Below are positions 20,701 through 31,260 of a stretch of DNA of 64,000 nucleotides, one piece after another. Source of the stretch: Rhipicephalus microplus (Eukaryota > Arthropoda > Arachnida > Ixodida > Ixodidae). The position numbers were made by a program, and so were the translations under genes. Each line of letters starts with the position of its first letter. Positions within the stretch are counted from its first letter, which is position 1. The notes beneath the pieces were generated by a model. That model saw only the letters and a list, made by a program, of their open reading frames with translations, ran no database searches and was not told the origin of the DNA. The stretch is from positions 82,006,500-82,070,499 of the forward strand of contig NC_134700.1 in assembly GCF_043290135.1 (NCBI RefSeq), read 5' to 3'.

Positions 20701-21716
20701 TCATTGCTGGCGGTTGAGAATGCGGCAGTGTTCCTCGATGTTGTGGTTACTCTCCGCTATTTTTTTTCTGAGTCTTCGATTGAGCCTCTGTCCCTTCCAT
20801 CTTGCTAAGATAGAGTTCTTCGCCTCAATGAGATGCGCCAGTCGGCTGTCCATCTTGTCCGCTTCGATCGCCGTTTCAATTTTCTTGGTTGAAGCTTTGG
20901 TGTCCGCTACCAGTGAGCGGGACCACGCTTCAATGTCCGTGATTTTATCATCTGTAGATTCTTGTTGCCCTCGTTTCTTTCTGAAATCGTCCCAATCAGT
21001 CCATTCATATCTGCGTTTACTGTCCTGCGCTTTGTCCGACGTCGGAACGTGAATTTCAATAATCATGTGGTCACTACCCAGGTCGGCAGATGTATTTTTC
21101 CACGTGGTGGCTGCCGCCCCGGCATTTCTTACGAAGGTCAAGTCCGGAGTCGTGTCCCTGGTGGTGGAGTTGCCTATTCTTGTAGGGGGCGTCGGATTCG
21201 TGATTAGAGTGAAGTCGAGCTCTTGCGCGTCTTGGCCTAGTTGTCTTCCCTTGCCCGTGCTGTATCCGTAACCCCACGCCATGTCTGCCACATTGAAATC
21301 ACACCCTACAACAAGCGTCTGAGACCCAGCAATCTTAGCGTCTTCTGAAGCAACGCCATAAATCGTTGACGCTGCTTCGACGGGCTACTATAAACGTTCA
21401 ATGAAAATATGCTTTCTTTCCTTCGTTTAGTGGGGACTTGTTCGATGAGAGCGTGTTCCATCTGGACGCCGCATAGTTCATGGTGAACGAACGTGAGACG
21501 CTTCCTTACGAGCGTGCATAAACCCCTTCCCTCGATTTTGCTGCTGTGCGAATTGTAGCCTCTTAAGGTAGCCGCGTTTGTAAGCGTTTCTTGAAGTGGT
21601 ATACCATCTGGTTTTCGTGTTGAGTGCCTAATGTGTTGCTGTAGAATTGCCTTTTTTCCGGCGAAGCCACGGCAATCCCACTGCCATATGACGATACCTT
21701 GAGCAGCGTTAGCCAT
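20701..21716 (-). pseudogene. I-like LINE ORF2, endonuclease domain
   Basis: Exonuclease-endonuclease-phosphatase fold that nicks the target DNA. Blocks: IVIWQWDCRGFAGKK, the catalytic Glu in LQETL, LNVYSSPS, then after a frame break DFN and MAWGYGYSTGKG, DLTFVRN, and SDHMIIEIHV (the SDH motif). It ends at a helical linker (WKGQRLNRRLRKKIAESNHN) just before where RT would begin. A single frame break near 21300 separates the halves. Confidence 0.8.
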
Positions 21717-22189
21717 GATGCGAGTTTAAGTTAACCGGCTGCCCTGGAAGGGTGCTCGGTCCCGCGTCGCTGCGCGCTCTTGCGTGTCCGTGTTGCGCGA
21801 ACACGGGGTGATTCATTGTCATCTGGATGCTTCCCTCGAGTTTAGTGGTCCTATTTTCGAGTCCGAGCACAGTTGCGTGTAGCGTCTTAAAGGAGCTTTG
21901 CATAGTGCACAGCATTTTCTTGGTGTCCATACTTTCAGCTCGTAACTGGCTTTTGTAACCTTGTTCGTGTACTTCTGGTTGAATCGCCCATTTTTTAGAT
22001 GCGGAGCATCTAATACTCGAGGCTTGTAGTGCGGCGCCGTCCGCAAGCTTCCTCCTCCTTCTTCCACCATCTGTGCATCCCTTCCTCCTCTACACACCGT
22101 GCGCGCTTCACTCCTCCACCGTCTGTGCACCCTTCCTCCTCTACACACCGCGTGCGCTTCTCCTCTTCACGAACATTCGCTAGCTGTAT

Positions 22190-22505
22190 AATGTAGCGCG
22201 CATGCGCCGTCACGCTTCAAGAACATCGCCAGCTGACGCGCGCGCATGCGCCGTCGCGCTTCGAGAACATCGGCAGCTGACGCGCGCGCATGCGCCGTTG
22301 CGCTTCTTCCCCTTCTCGGACATTCGACAGCTGACGCGCGCATGCACCGTCATCCACCATCTGTGCCGCGCGCGCTTCTTCCCTTCGAGAACATTCTACA
22401 ATTCTCCTGATTCTCCAGTGGACGCGCATGATTCTCCAGTGGACGCGCAGTGGACGCGCCGTCGCGCTTCGAGAACATTCAACAGCTGACAGTGCATGCG
22501 CCGTC
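22190..22505 (+). repeat. GC-rich tandem block with CAGCTG and GCGCATGCGC motifs
   Basis: Irregular repeats of about 45-60 bp, each with AGAACAT(T)C, CAGCTGAC and GCGCATGCGCCGT. CAGCTG is an E-box and GCGCATGCGC matches the core of the palindrome bound by NRF1-type factors. At least five copies lie upstream of the TATA box. Binding is inferred from motif resemblance only. Confidence 0.75.
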
Positions 22506-22511
22506 GCGCTG

Positions 22512-22545
22512 TATATACTCAAGGTCGGCGCTCGCTCGCTCAGTT
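22512..22545 (+). promoter_or_regulatory. TATA box plus arthropod Initiator
   Basis: TATATAC at 22512-22518 and TCAGTT at 22540-22545. If the A of TCAGT (22542) is +1, the TATA box starts at -30, the canonical spacing. I looked for a downstream promoter element at +28 and did not find one. The upstream CAGCTG/GCGCATGCGC array supports promoter function, but transcription is not shown. Confidence 0.6.
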
Positions 22546-22624
22546 GCCGCTCGTCGGTTGGTTTGTACGGCGCGTCGACGTCCAAGGTCGCGGTGAAATT
22601 AATTCCAACGAATCCACAAACACA

Positions 22625-22738
22625 ATGATCGACGTCCCTTCGACCAGCGCCGCCCTTTCGCATACGTGTGTACGTGTTCACTCATTTAACACCCCCTCCT
22701 ACAACCACTTTAACCAATTTAGCCATCGACCCAAGTAA
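22625..22738 (+). other. 37-codon ORF downstream of the predicted start site
   Basis: ATG in a good context (ACACAATGA) 83 bp after the predicted start site; the frame begins MIDVPSTSAALSHTC and ends RPK. No domain recognised. It could be the first coding exon or an upstream leader; coding status is unsupported beyond position. Confidence 0.3.
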
Positions 22739-22830
22739 CTCACAATTTAACACCCCATTTCACAACCACGTTAACCAATTTAGCCATCGACCCAAGTAAG
22801 TCGCACTTTAACACCCCATTAACCAATTAT
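22675..22830 (+). repeat. 61-bp tandem repeat, about 2.5 copies, with donor-like end
   Basis: The unit includes TTTAACACCCC, TTTAGCCATCGACCCAAGTAA. The second unit ends CCAAGTAAGT (GTAAGT at 22796-22801), a good 5' splice-site match; the first has GTAACT. Confidence 0.75.
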
Positions 22831-22844
22831 ATGCTCCGCATCCT

Positions 22845-23328
22845 CCTCAGTGTTCCCCCGAGGGAAGCTGCGGGCAATCTTTTCGAAGCCCACGTCTGAA
22901 ACGCTCGCCGCCACCGGATGGTTTTTGGTATATTTGTTTTGTGCCGACACGGCACGTTCGCGTCTGAGTTCTTGCACCTCTTGGGTTAGCTTTTGGACTA
23001 GCTCGCGCATTACCACGTTCTGTTTTCTTAGTTCATCTATGATGGCAGTATTGATCAAACTTGTTTGCTCTGGAGCTGCAGGTACTTTAGCGACCCCCTC
23101 CCGTGCGGTGCCCCGGACTTTGTCAGCCCAGCTCACCTTGTCTATTGGAGCTGGCGTCGTGGACCTGGAACCTCTCGGTGATCGCGTGAGCCTTGTCGTG
23201 CTGCGAGACCGGGACTGGCTACGCGATTGCAACCTTGATTTCGATGCGGCCGTCTCGGTGAGCAGGTAGTCTTGCTGCGTCCATTGGTTATTAGCTGATC
23301 GGTGCTCCCATCGGCGTCTGCGTATCAC
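22845..23328 (-). pseudogene. I-like LINE ORF1, middle part (SR-rich, coiled coil)
   Basis: The frame continues ORF1 after the zinc knuckles: an arginine/serine-rich stretch (SQSRSRSTTRLTRSPRGSRS), KVSWADKVRG, then a coiled-coil-like helix rich in Glu, Leu and Arg (MRELVQKLTQEVQELRRERA). It stops at the TIR insertion. ORF1 resumes at about 21960 and runs to 21720. Confidence 0.75.
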
Positions 23329-23519
23329 GTACGGAGTCTTTTACCTTCCTCTGAAGTCTTTGTCAGTGGTCATATGGGTGCCACCACACAGGTTACACTT
23401 GGGCGAGCACTGGTGTTGTCGGTCGGGGTTGTGGAGGCCGCAGCCCCGGCAGATGCGGTTAGTGGGATTCGGGCAAAGGTCCATACGGTAGCCGAGGCAG
23501 CCGCATTGGTAACAGATGT

Positions 23520-24296
23520 CTATTTTTTGCGATACAAAGTGGAAGGATTGAGCGTAGTGCCATACCTGACGAACTTGGGCACTCTGAGTCCGTCGAACGC
23601 GATGACAACCGGGGATGTATTGCCTATGCGTTTGGCCGCCAATGCCAACGGGTTTCTTGGGTTCACGATGCTCTGGTCCAGCACTCGAGGTCCGTCCTCA
23701 AGGGGAATGCCTCGAATCACTCCCTTGGTTGTATTGTCGGGTGCCGTTTCATGCGCGTTGACTTCGTGGAGTTTTCCTTGGATGGATATCTGCCGTATTC
23801 TGGCGTAGCGGTCGGTGTTTACTCGTTTCGGAGTGCTGATAACGACGATGTTCTGGAGGGCATTCGGACAGACCGCGTCCTCTGCGCTTTCTTCTTTTGT
23901 CATACTGGCAGCCACAAAAATTGCCGCGGTGACCACTGGGGCGCCGACCTTGACAATGTCGAGGAGGCCTTGTGGTCGCACCACAATATTGATATCGTCT
24001 TTCGGTAGTTTGGGCATGCGTCCCGCCTTGATAACTCTTCCTTTGGCATTCTTTGGCTTAGTATTTTGCTGGCCAATGCCGAGCTTGTTGGTGCTTACGC
24101 CGATGTCGCTTGACGAGTCCACCCCACGTTGCCGGGCTCTCAAACGCCGCGTTCCGGCAGTCTTCCACCCGGCGTCTTCGGTAATTTCGTCGACGGAAAT
24201 GCCTTCCCTCGTCACTTGCACATACATTCTTGAGTCACATTCGTCGGCTTGTGCCGTTGCATTGGAAAGAGTCCGCACAAGTGGCACCGCGTCCAT
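23520..24296 (-). pseudogene. I-like LINE ORF1, N-terminal part
   Basis: A 258-codon frame starting at an ATG next to GC-rich 5' UTR. It contains GRMPKLPKDDINIVVRP and LQNIVVISTPKRVNTDRYA, then VVIAFDGLRVPKFVRYG; the same blocks (MPSLPQDDIKILIRP, IAFDGYRVPNFVRYG) occur at 48.6-49.2 kb. It is the gag-like RNA-binding protein of the LINE. The zinc knuckles follow in another frame (23355-23520: CYQCGCLGYRMDLC, CRGCG, CNLCGGTH), so a frameshift lies near 23520. Confidence 0.8.
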
Positions 24297-24599
24297 CGGC
24301 GCCGCTCTGCTCTTGCGCCGGCTAGGCCTAGCGTTAGGCGTTCACGCTTGGGTCAAGCGTGGCTGCAGCTCGGTAGTAAGACAGAGTTCAACAACTCCTC
24401 GAAATATGATGGCCTACCTCAAAATCAGGTATCCGTCGATTCCGCTCGTCTTCACAGATTCGTTATTGAAAGATTTCCGGTGAACGCGGTTAAAATCACT
24501 GTGATATCATTTGGAGAAATCGGAGCCGATGAAGCCCGTCTGCTCCTTTCGGCGATCGCCATTTGAATAATTTCTCACAAAATCGTAGGGTTCTTTATC

Positions 24600-24942
24600 T
24601 GAACTTTCTTCTGTTAGCTGTGTATCCTTTTATTATTGTGTGTAAGGTTCCTCTAAACCATTTCCTATGCAACTTCAACTGTTGAACTCTCAGATGCAGC
24701 AAAACACCTAAAACTGTCATATTCGACGTCGTGGTATACCAGAATTGAAACACTGTCAGCTGTAGACTAACCAACAACAGTGCAGACCTTGTCGCTTGCT
24801 TTTCAGGACGATGCGTAGTATCTGAATAATAGGTGATCTGAAATCCCCCCCCCCCCCCAGACTTCAGAGGCGCACTTTTATTTAACTAAACTTGGACTCA
24901 GAAACACAAGATCATGTAATAAGCCTTGCGTCAATATGCGAG
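24600..24942. other. No gene recognised; C homopolymer
   Basis: Non-coding AT-rich DNA with a run of 13-14 C at about 24846-24859. Confidence 0.5.
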
Positions 24943-25960
<1,018 letters not shown>

Positions 25961-26110
25961 TCCTTGATGCCCTAATGCTTCTTTGATGACCTTATTGCGC
26001 AGCGCCAGCTTGAGTGCCGATATCTCGACCAAATCAAGTGCTTCTCTCAATCTATGAGGGATGTGCCGGTTGTATCCCGCACATTTCTCTATCACATGAT
26101 TGATTGTCAG
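25961..26110 (-). mobile_element. LINE C-terminal fragment (zinc-like motif)
   Basis: The minus strand reads TINHVIEKCAGYN, then HIPHRLREALDLVEISAL; this resembles the C-terminal Cys-rich block of non-LTR ORF2 proteins (E-T-I-x-H-V-x-x-x-C). It is short and truncated, so the family is undetermined. Confidence 0.45.
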
Positions 26111-27227
26111 TAGCCTGTACGAAATACTGCTTGGTCCTTCGGTTGATTGAACTCTACTGCTGTGATTGTAGTATATTACCAGGCATGACTATTTTCAATG
26201 CTGATATTCACCATAAAATCAAGTCACATGCAACCTATTCACTGTTTGGCGGCGAGGAATGTTGTGCGCATACAACTGATCTTCCACAAACTGCAACACC
26301 ACTGCCGCTGGATACGCAATCCCTACGACATGTTGCATAATTTGGAGGAATAAACTCACAGTTTTCGAGAGATTCGTTCAGACAAGGCTCAGTGGCAATA
26401 TTTAGTTCTAGTTGGTGCTGAAAAAAAAAAACATTTTCAACATCTCAAAGTTTATTCAAAAGGCAGCACGCGTTGAGAGGTTTATAATTGCCACAACATA
26501 GGGAGAAGTTCCCGTGTCTCTGTGTTTTCACGTGGCCGAATGAATTACCAGCAGATGAGCATGGCTTACTAGAAGCGCTCTCTCCATCCCACATATGCGT
26601 ATCATTCATGTAAAATTCGTACTGAACAAGGTGCTCGTGCACGCAGCTTCGTTTCGCTTCTTTCGCACTCTCCTAAACATGCTTGCGACAGCAAAGTACA
26701 CGCTTTGAGAATACTTACTCCTTTCACTTTCGAGCATTTCGTCGATATCTCGCTCTTTTCTTTGAAGTTGTATAAGATAAATGTTACAGATTGGTGACGA
26801 TCTCACCTCTTTCGAACCTGATACATGCGCTCTAAACTATTAATGGGCTCATACCTACAGCAGAAAAATGGGCTGGGTTTACAGCCTCAGACACATCGGT
26901 TGGTTAAGTTTTTCTGAAGTCCAGAAAATGTCCAATTATTCTTTTGACGCCGATTTCCAGGCAATATAACTTTTGGCAAAGCCCAGCAACATGCTCAGCT
27001 AGAGTGGAAACCGCCTGTTGCGTTTCTGGCAATTTCGGAATGAATGACAAAATCGTAGGCAATCATTGCTCAAAGTTTTTATTACGCTGCCGTAATCTTT
27101 GACTTCCTCCTGATGTGCACGTTGGTAATATTTTATATCAGTAACTGTCTACGTATGTTCATTCAATGTTTACTAAATTTGTCAACTTTTCCTTCGAGTA
27201 AAGCGGGACCAGGGTCAGTTTCAACAT
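26111..27227. other. Non-coding DNA, nothing recognised
   Basis: Several short frames (for example 26445-26642 on the minus strand) have no recognisable domain. AT-rich with short A runs. I see no repeat family here. Confidence 0.5.
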
Positions 27228-27375
27228 TGTTGCGGGGAAGAATTTAAGTGCGAAGAATATATTTGCGAGCAAATGTGTACAACGCTGCTGCAGTCCATGC
27301 ACGTTCGCCTCAGCACGTCGTCGGCGTCATTCCCAGGTATCTATCCAGCCCGTGATATTACTCGCCGGTGGCAGA

Positions 27376-28260
27376 AGCACTGTCCCGGTGCGTAGAATCC
27401 TCGGGGCGTGAGTAGTATGGTTTAAGTCACGAGACGTGCACTATATCAGTCGGGACAGAGGCTGTGGCTGACGTGGTATGAAGTGAAGCAATCTCATGGG
27501 TCACAGTGGTGACCTCGCGTATGACGCGGTAAGGGCCAACGCGACGGCACATAAGTTTTTCGCAGAGACCGACACGTCATGATGGTAATCACATAAAGGC
27601 GAGTAACCCCGGGTAGTATTGTACGTCGCGGTGCCGGCGATCGTAAGAAGGCTTTTGGTTAAGTTTAGATGCACATAAACAATCCCAGACGACTTCGCGG
27701 GCACTGTTCGCGCGGGCCAGGGCATCACGAGCATAGGCAGGGGATGATACGGCGTCAGAATGGAGCATGGTGTTCATGGGTAAAGGCGGGTCGTAACCAA
27801 GTACTAGATGAAAAGGTAAAAATACAGCTGTATCATGACGTGAAGAATTGTATGCGAAGGTAACGAAAGGTAAGTGAATCTCCCAATCTTTGTGATCCTT
27901 AAAGATGTACATCGCTAACATATTCGTCATGGTTGAGGTACGGTTGAGGCGTTCGGTGAGGCTGTTGGTTTGTAGGTGGTGCGCGGTAGTGAACTTGTGT
28001 TGGGTATAGCAGGATCGCAGGAGCTCGTCGACTACTTTAGATGTAAAACAGTGACCGTGATCTGTGATCAACTGACGAGGAGCACCATGACGCAGAATGA
28101 TGTCATGAAGAATGACATCGGCTAAATCAGTAGTGCAGCTGGTGGGGAGGGCTTGTGTAATGCCACACCGCATTGCGTAGTCGGTAGCGATGGCAATCCA
28201 CTTATAACTGGTGGCCGACGCGAGAAGAGGTTCTTGAAAATCGAGGCCACCTCAGTAAAA
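27376..28260 (-). pseudogene. Gypsy C integrase core and C-terminus
   Basis: The core reads GLDFQEPLL (first Asp), YKWIAIATDYAMRCGI, ITDHGHCFTS (second Asp) and TNSLTERLNRT (Glu), so all three catalytic residues remain. The C-terminal part includes SYDRRHRDV, GLCEKLMCRRVGPYRVI and a tail near LKPYYS, in shifted frames. A stop in FY*GGLDF and later frame breaks inactivate it. The upstream zinc-binding region (CQCHSTP) lies near 28300-28330. Confidence 0.8.
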
Positions 28261-28554
28261 TAGCTCATCCGGTACTTCAAGGAGCTGGAAGGTACCAGCA
28301 GGCCCTAGGGCAGGTGTACTGTGGCACTGGCAGATGTCGTACGCCACAACGTACTCTTGCACAGAACGGTAGAGGCCAAGCCAAAAGTATCGTAGGCGGC
28401 CGTGGTCATACGTGCGTTACACCTCTAAGTGTCTAGCGGTGGGTTACTGATGAAGCTGGGTCAAAACGCCTGCGCGGAGATGCGCAGAAACAGCGTGCTA
28501 AAAATCAGCACCATCAAGGCAGGTGTAGTGGTGCAAGATGTCGTTGTGAAGGAC

Positions 28555-28796
28555 TGATCGATTTATATGTCAGGTTTAATGTCCCAAAACCACCATATGA
28601 TTATGAGAGACGCCGTAATAGAGGGCCGCGGAAATTTCGAACACCTGGGGTCCTTTAGCGTGCACCCAAATCTGAGCACACGGGCCAACATCATTTTCAA
28701 CTCCAGCGAAAATGCAGCCGCCCAAGCCGGCATTCGATCTCGTGGCCTGCGGGTCAGCAGCCGAGTACCTTAGTCACTACACGAGCACTGCGGGGC
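28555..28796 (-). mobile_element. Ruka-like SINE in gypsy C
   Basis: Near full length (242 bp) with the tRNA head at the right end: A-box complement near 28760-28780 and B-box complement around CATTCGATCTCG. Flanked by GTCGTTGTGAAGGAC (28540-28554) and GTCGTTGTGATGGAC (28797-28811), a 15-bp target duplication with one mismatch. Confidence 0.9.
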
Positions 28797-28840
28797 GTCG
28801 TTGTGATGGACGAGCATATGTAAGGAGTGGTCAGGAGGTA

Positions 28841-29320
28841 AAGGGGGGGGGGGGAGATTGCCGACCATTCAGCATCAGAAATGCTTTTATTTTCCAACGA
28901 AATTGTTGGGGGTCCTTCAGGCGAAAAGCTGCATAGTACAACTTGAATGTGCCTGAAGGCCCTCACATGGCTGCAGTAACACTAAAACCAACATAAATAC
29001 AGATGTTTAGCATATATCCAATTATAATACACCATTTTAAGTGAAACTACGAACTTGCAACATGTTGAATAACACTAGTGATTTCCCACGAACACATGGT
29101 ACTTAAAAATTACATAGAAATGTAATACATATGTGAAAAGAGATGTGACAGTACATTGTGATACATCAGAAACAATAGTATTTACAACACTAAGAAAAGC
29201 ACTGCTATAAATATGACTATGATGCACAATATGATGATACTTTGTATATTGAAACACTGAGCGCGAAGTAGATAATATAACACAAAATGCGAAAATGTAA
29301 TAACGATGTCTTTTATATGT
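28841..29320 (-). other. Probable 3' UTR of the CR1-like LINE; G run
   Basis: A run of 11-12 G near 28842-28853, then AT-rich sequence downstream of the LINE stop codon. The exact LINE 3' end is not identified. Confidence 0.35.
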
Positions 29321-30811
29321 TCATTCCGATTTACAAAAGTATTGTCTAAATTGTTTGCGAGTCAAAGTTCTCGGAATTAATGTTTCCCCTTGCACTTTAT
29401 TTAACAACGAAGGTAGGCTATGTCTTAGTGAGTGCATAAAATAATTTGTGCGTCTGAATGGTACTAACCACCTGTCTTGGCTACGAGTGCGCGAGTCACT
29501 TTTTTTGTATTCGAGTCGTGACGTATGTTTTAGGAAGGATTTGATATTGTCGGAACCGAAACAAAATGAATATAAAAGTTGGTATTCGTAAAAATTTGTT
29601 GCAGGTACTATATTATGTTTTTGAAAAAGTTGAGCGCTAGGATGAAAATAGCTTACATTGGTTATTTGTCGAAGCGCGCGTTTTGGAAGTTGAAGAAGTG
29701 TACGAATATTAGCTTTCGTGGTGGTGGCCCATACAAGCACACAATAGTGAAGATGCGATTCAAACAAGGCGTAATATATTTGCAACTTCACCTTCTCAGG
29801 AAAAAAATGCCGACAGCGAGACAGCACACTAACGGCAGATGACAAAAATCTTGATATTAGTTCAACGTGATCGGTCCAATGCATGTGTTCTGAAAACGTA
29901 ACGCCTAACACTTTGTATTTCCTCAAAATTTCAATTGGAGCACCATCTACTAATAATTCTCGATTGAAACAAGACTGGCTGTCTCTCACCCTGAACAACA
30001 TGGCTTTCGATTTTGAGCAGTTAATTGTTAGAGCATTATTACGAGAGCACGCCGACAGATTAGAAAGAATATTGCGAGATTTCTGCGACAGATCATCAAG
30101 TTCATGGCCAGAGAGAAACAAACTTGTATCGTCAGCGTACAGCACAATGGATGCATCACTAACAATTTCAGCAATGTCATTTACATAGACAATAAATAAG
30201 GTCGGTCCCGATACGCTACCCTGCGGTACTCCCGATTTAATTTCGCGATACGAAGAGCAGAAATTTTCAATAGCAACGCGCTGAGTCCGCCCGGAGAGAT
30301 ATGATCGAAACAACAAGTTTGCCACGGCCCGAATACCGTAGCTGTCAAGCTTTCTTATTAAAACTTCATGATTTAAGCGATCGAATGCCTTGCTATAGTC
30401 TATAAATATACCTAAAGTTAGTTTTCCTGCACCAATGTTATCAATTATTAGCTTCTTTTGACATAACAATGCCGTCTCTGTCGACCTGCCTGGGCGGAAT
30501 CCGTGCTGACAGTCAGACAGAATGTTATTATTCAAAAAAAAGTCATTCATTCTAGCTGAGATCACCTTCTCTAAACCCTTAGAAAAGGTGGACAGAATAG
30601 AAATAGGCCTATAGTTTCCTAAGTCATTTCGACTACCGCCTTTAAAAATCACTGAGACCCTGGATTTCTTCATAGCACTTAGAAAATGGCCATTTTCTAG
30701 AACAAGATCAAACACAAATGCAATGTGGATTGCGATGACGTTAATTACAAATTTTATTGGTCTGATTTGAATGCCACCTGCATCAACAGCATTCCTGTTT
30801 TTTAGGCCCAA
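29321..30811 (-). CDS. CR1-like LINE reverse transcriptase, 496-codon open frame
   Basis: It copies LINE RNA at the nicked target. Visible RT blocks: IFKGGSRNDLGNYRPIS (about residue 55), HGFRPGRSTETALL, IFIDYSKAFDRLNHEVL (first catalytic Asp), SGVPQGSVSGPTLFIVYVND, and LYADDTSLF (catalytic YADD, residues about 225-235). The thumb region has KVLGVTFSEHMHWTDH. The C-terminus ends TLIPRTLTRKQFRQYFCKSE without RNase H. All RT catalytic residues are intact, but the frame is detached from the endonuclease upstream. Confidence 0.88.
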   Translation of the reverse strand: MGLKNRNAVDAGGIQIRPIKFVINVIAIHIAFVFDLVLENGHFLSAMKKSRVSVIFKGGSRNDLGNYRPISILSTFSKGLEKVISARMNDFFLNNNILSDCQHGFRPGRSTETALLCQKKLIIDNIGAGKLTLGIFIDYSKAFDRLNHEVLIRKLDSYGIRAVANLLFRSYLSGRTQRVAIENFCSSYREIKSGVPQGSVSGPTLFIVYVNDIAEIVSDASIVLYADDTSLFLSGHELDDLSQKSRNILSNLSACSRNNALTINCSKSKAMLFRVRDSQSCFNRELLVDGAPIEILRKYKVLGVTFSEHMHWTDHVELISRFLSSAVSVLSRCRHFFPEKVKLQIYYALFESHLHYCVLVWATTTKANIRTLLQLPKRALRQITNVSYFHPSAQLFQKHNIVPATNFYEYQLLYSFCFGSDNIKSFLKHTSRLEYKKSDSRTRSQDRWLVPFRRTNYFMHSLRHSLPSLLNKVQGETLIPRTLTRKQFRQYFCKSE

Positions 30812-30836
30812 AAAAGTACGAGAAATCTCAGTGTCA

Positions 30837-31217
30837 TCAGTCGGCTAAAAAAAAAAGGCTACGCATACATCTGTTAACAGCTGTGCCAGTGACCGCGCTA
30901 TCCGATGACGTCATCTTGTTCACGAAGTGATTATTGATGCGTTCAGTTAAAGCGACGCCTGTGACCTTTTCATTGTTTAGGGTGACTTCATGGAAAGGCT
31001 GTTTCACATTTTTTTGTCTTATGGCATTGTTGATGATTTTCCACGTTTTTTCTCGATTTTTCCCCTGTACCGAAGCAAAAAGGGTTTCATAATAGTGGTC
31101 TTTAGCCTTTCGCAGTTCTTTGTTTATTGCATTTCGTAACTTCTTAAATGAAACGAGATTGCTTTCTTCACGCGTGCGTAAAAATCTATTGAATAACCTA
31201 TTTTTCTTACTTATCAT
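30837..31217 (-). pseudogene. CR1-like LINE ORF2 linker
   Basis: A 126-codon frame, lysine- and arginine-rich (LRTREESNLVSFKKLRNAIN, TWKIINNAIRQK), corresponding to the region between endonuclease and RT in CR1/Jockey ORF2. It ends FFLAD at an A/T run where the RT frame continues one base off. Confidence 0.75.
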
Positions 31218-31260
31218 CTTAACGTGTTAAGGCTGCACCCAAGGCTTTTAATACGTTTCC

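Larger units (their letters stand above)
21998..22842 (+). mobile_element. 845-bp TIR element carrying a core promoter
   Basis: Inserted in the LINE ORF1. Ends are inverted: GATGCGGAGCATCTAAT on the left and, reading inward from the right, GATGCGGAGCATATAAT (16 of 17 match). No transposase. Inside, left to right: CT-rich DNA; a GC-rich tandem block with CAGCTG and GCGCATGCGC motifs (about 22190-22505); a TATA/Initiator pair; a 37-codon frame; and a 61-bp repeat ending in a GTAAGT splice-donor-like site. No target duplication is evident. The composition (GC-rich) differs from the surrounding AT-rich DNA. Confidence 0.8.
20701..24560 (-). mobile_element. I-like LINE, 5' half (ORF1 + endonuclease), 3' part missing
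   Basis: Minus-strand non-LTR element: ORF1 from about 24296 to 21720, then an apurinic endonuclease domain to 20701. RT and RNase H are absent, and the sequence ends near the gypsy A LTR. An 845-bp TIR element (21998-22842) splits ORF1. The paralogous copy at 47-49.3 kb has the same ORF1/EN order. Retaining a 5' end while losing the 3' end is the reverse of normal target-primed truncation, so a later deletion is likely. Confidence 0.82.
27228..28840 (-). mobile_element. Ty3/gypsy element C, 3' part (integrase + 3' LTR)
   Basis: 3' LTR at 27228-27357 (TGTTGCGGGG to CCCGTGATA), related to gypsy B's LTR ends and followed by the same kind of sequence (TTACTCGCCGGTGGC). Integrase lies above it and is interrupted by a SINE at 28555-28796. 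Upstream RT/RNase H is missing; similarity fades beyond about 28840. Confidence 0.8.

Noticed and set aside
22542..22575. Downstream promoter element in the 22-kb TIR element
   Set aside because: At +28 to +32 the bases are GGCGC, which does not match the consensus; only TATA and Initiator are claimed.
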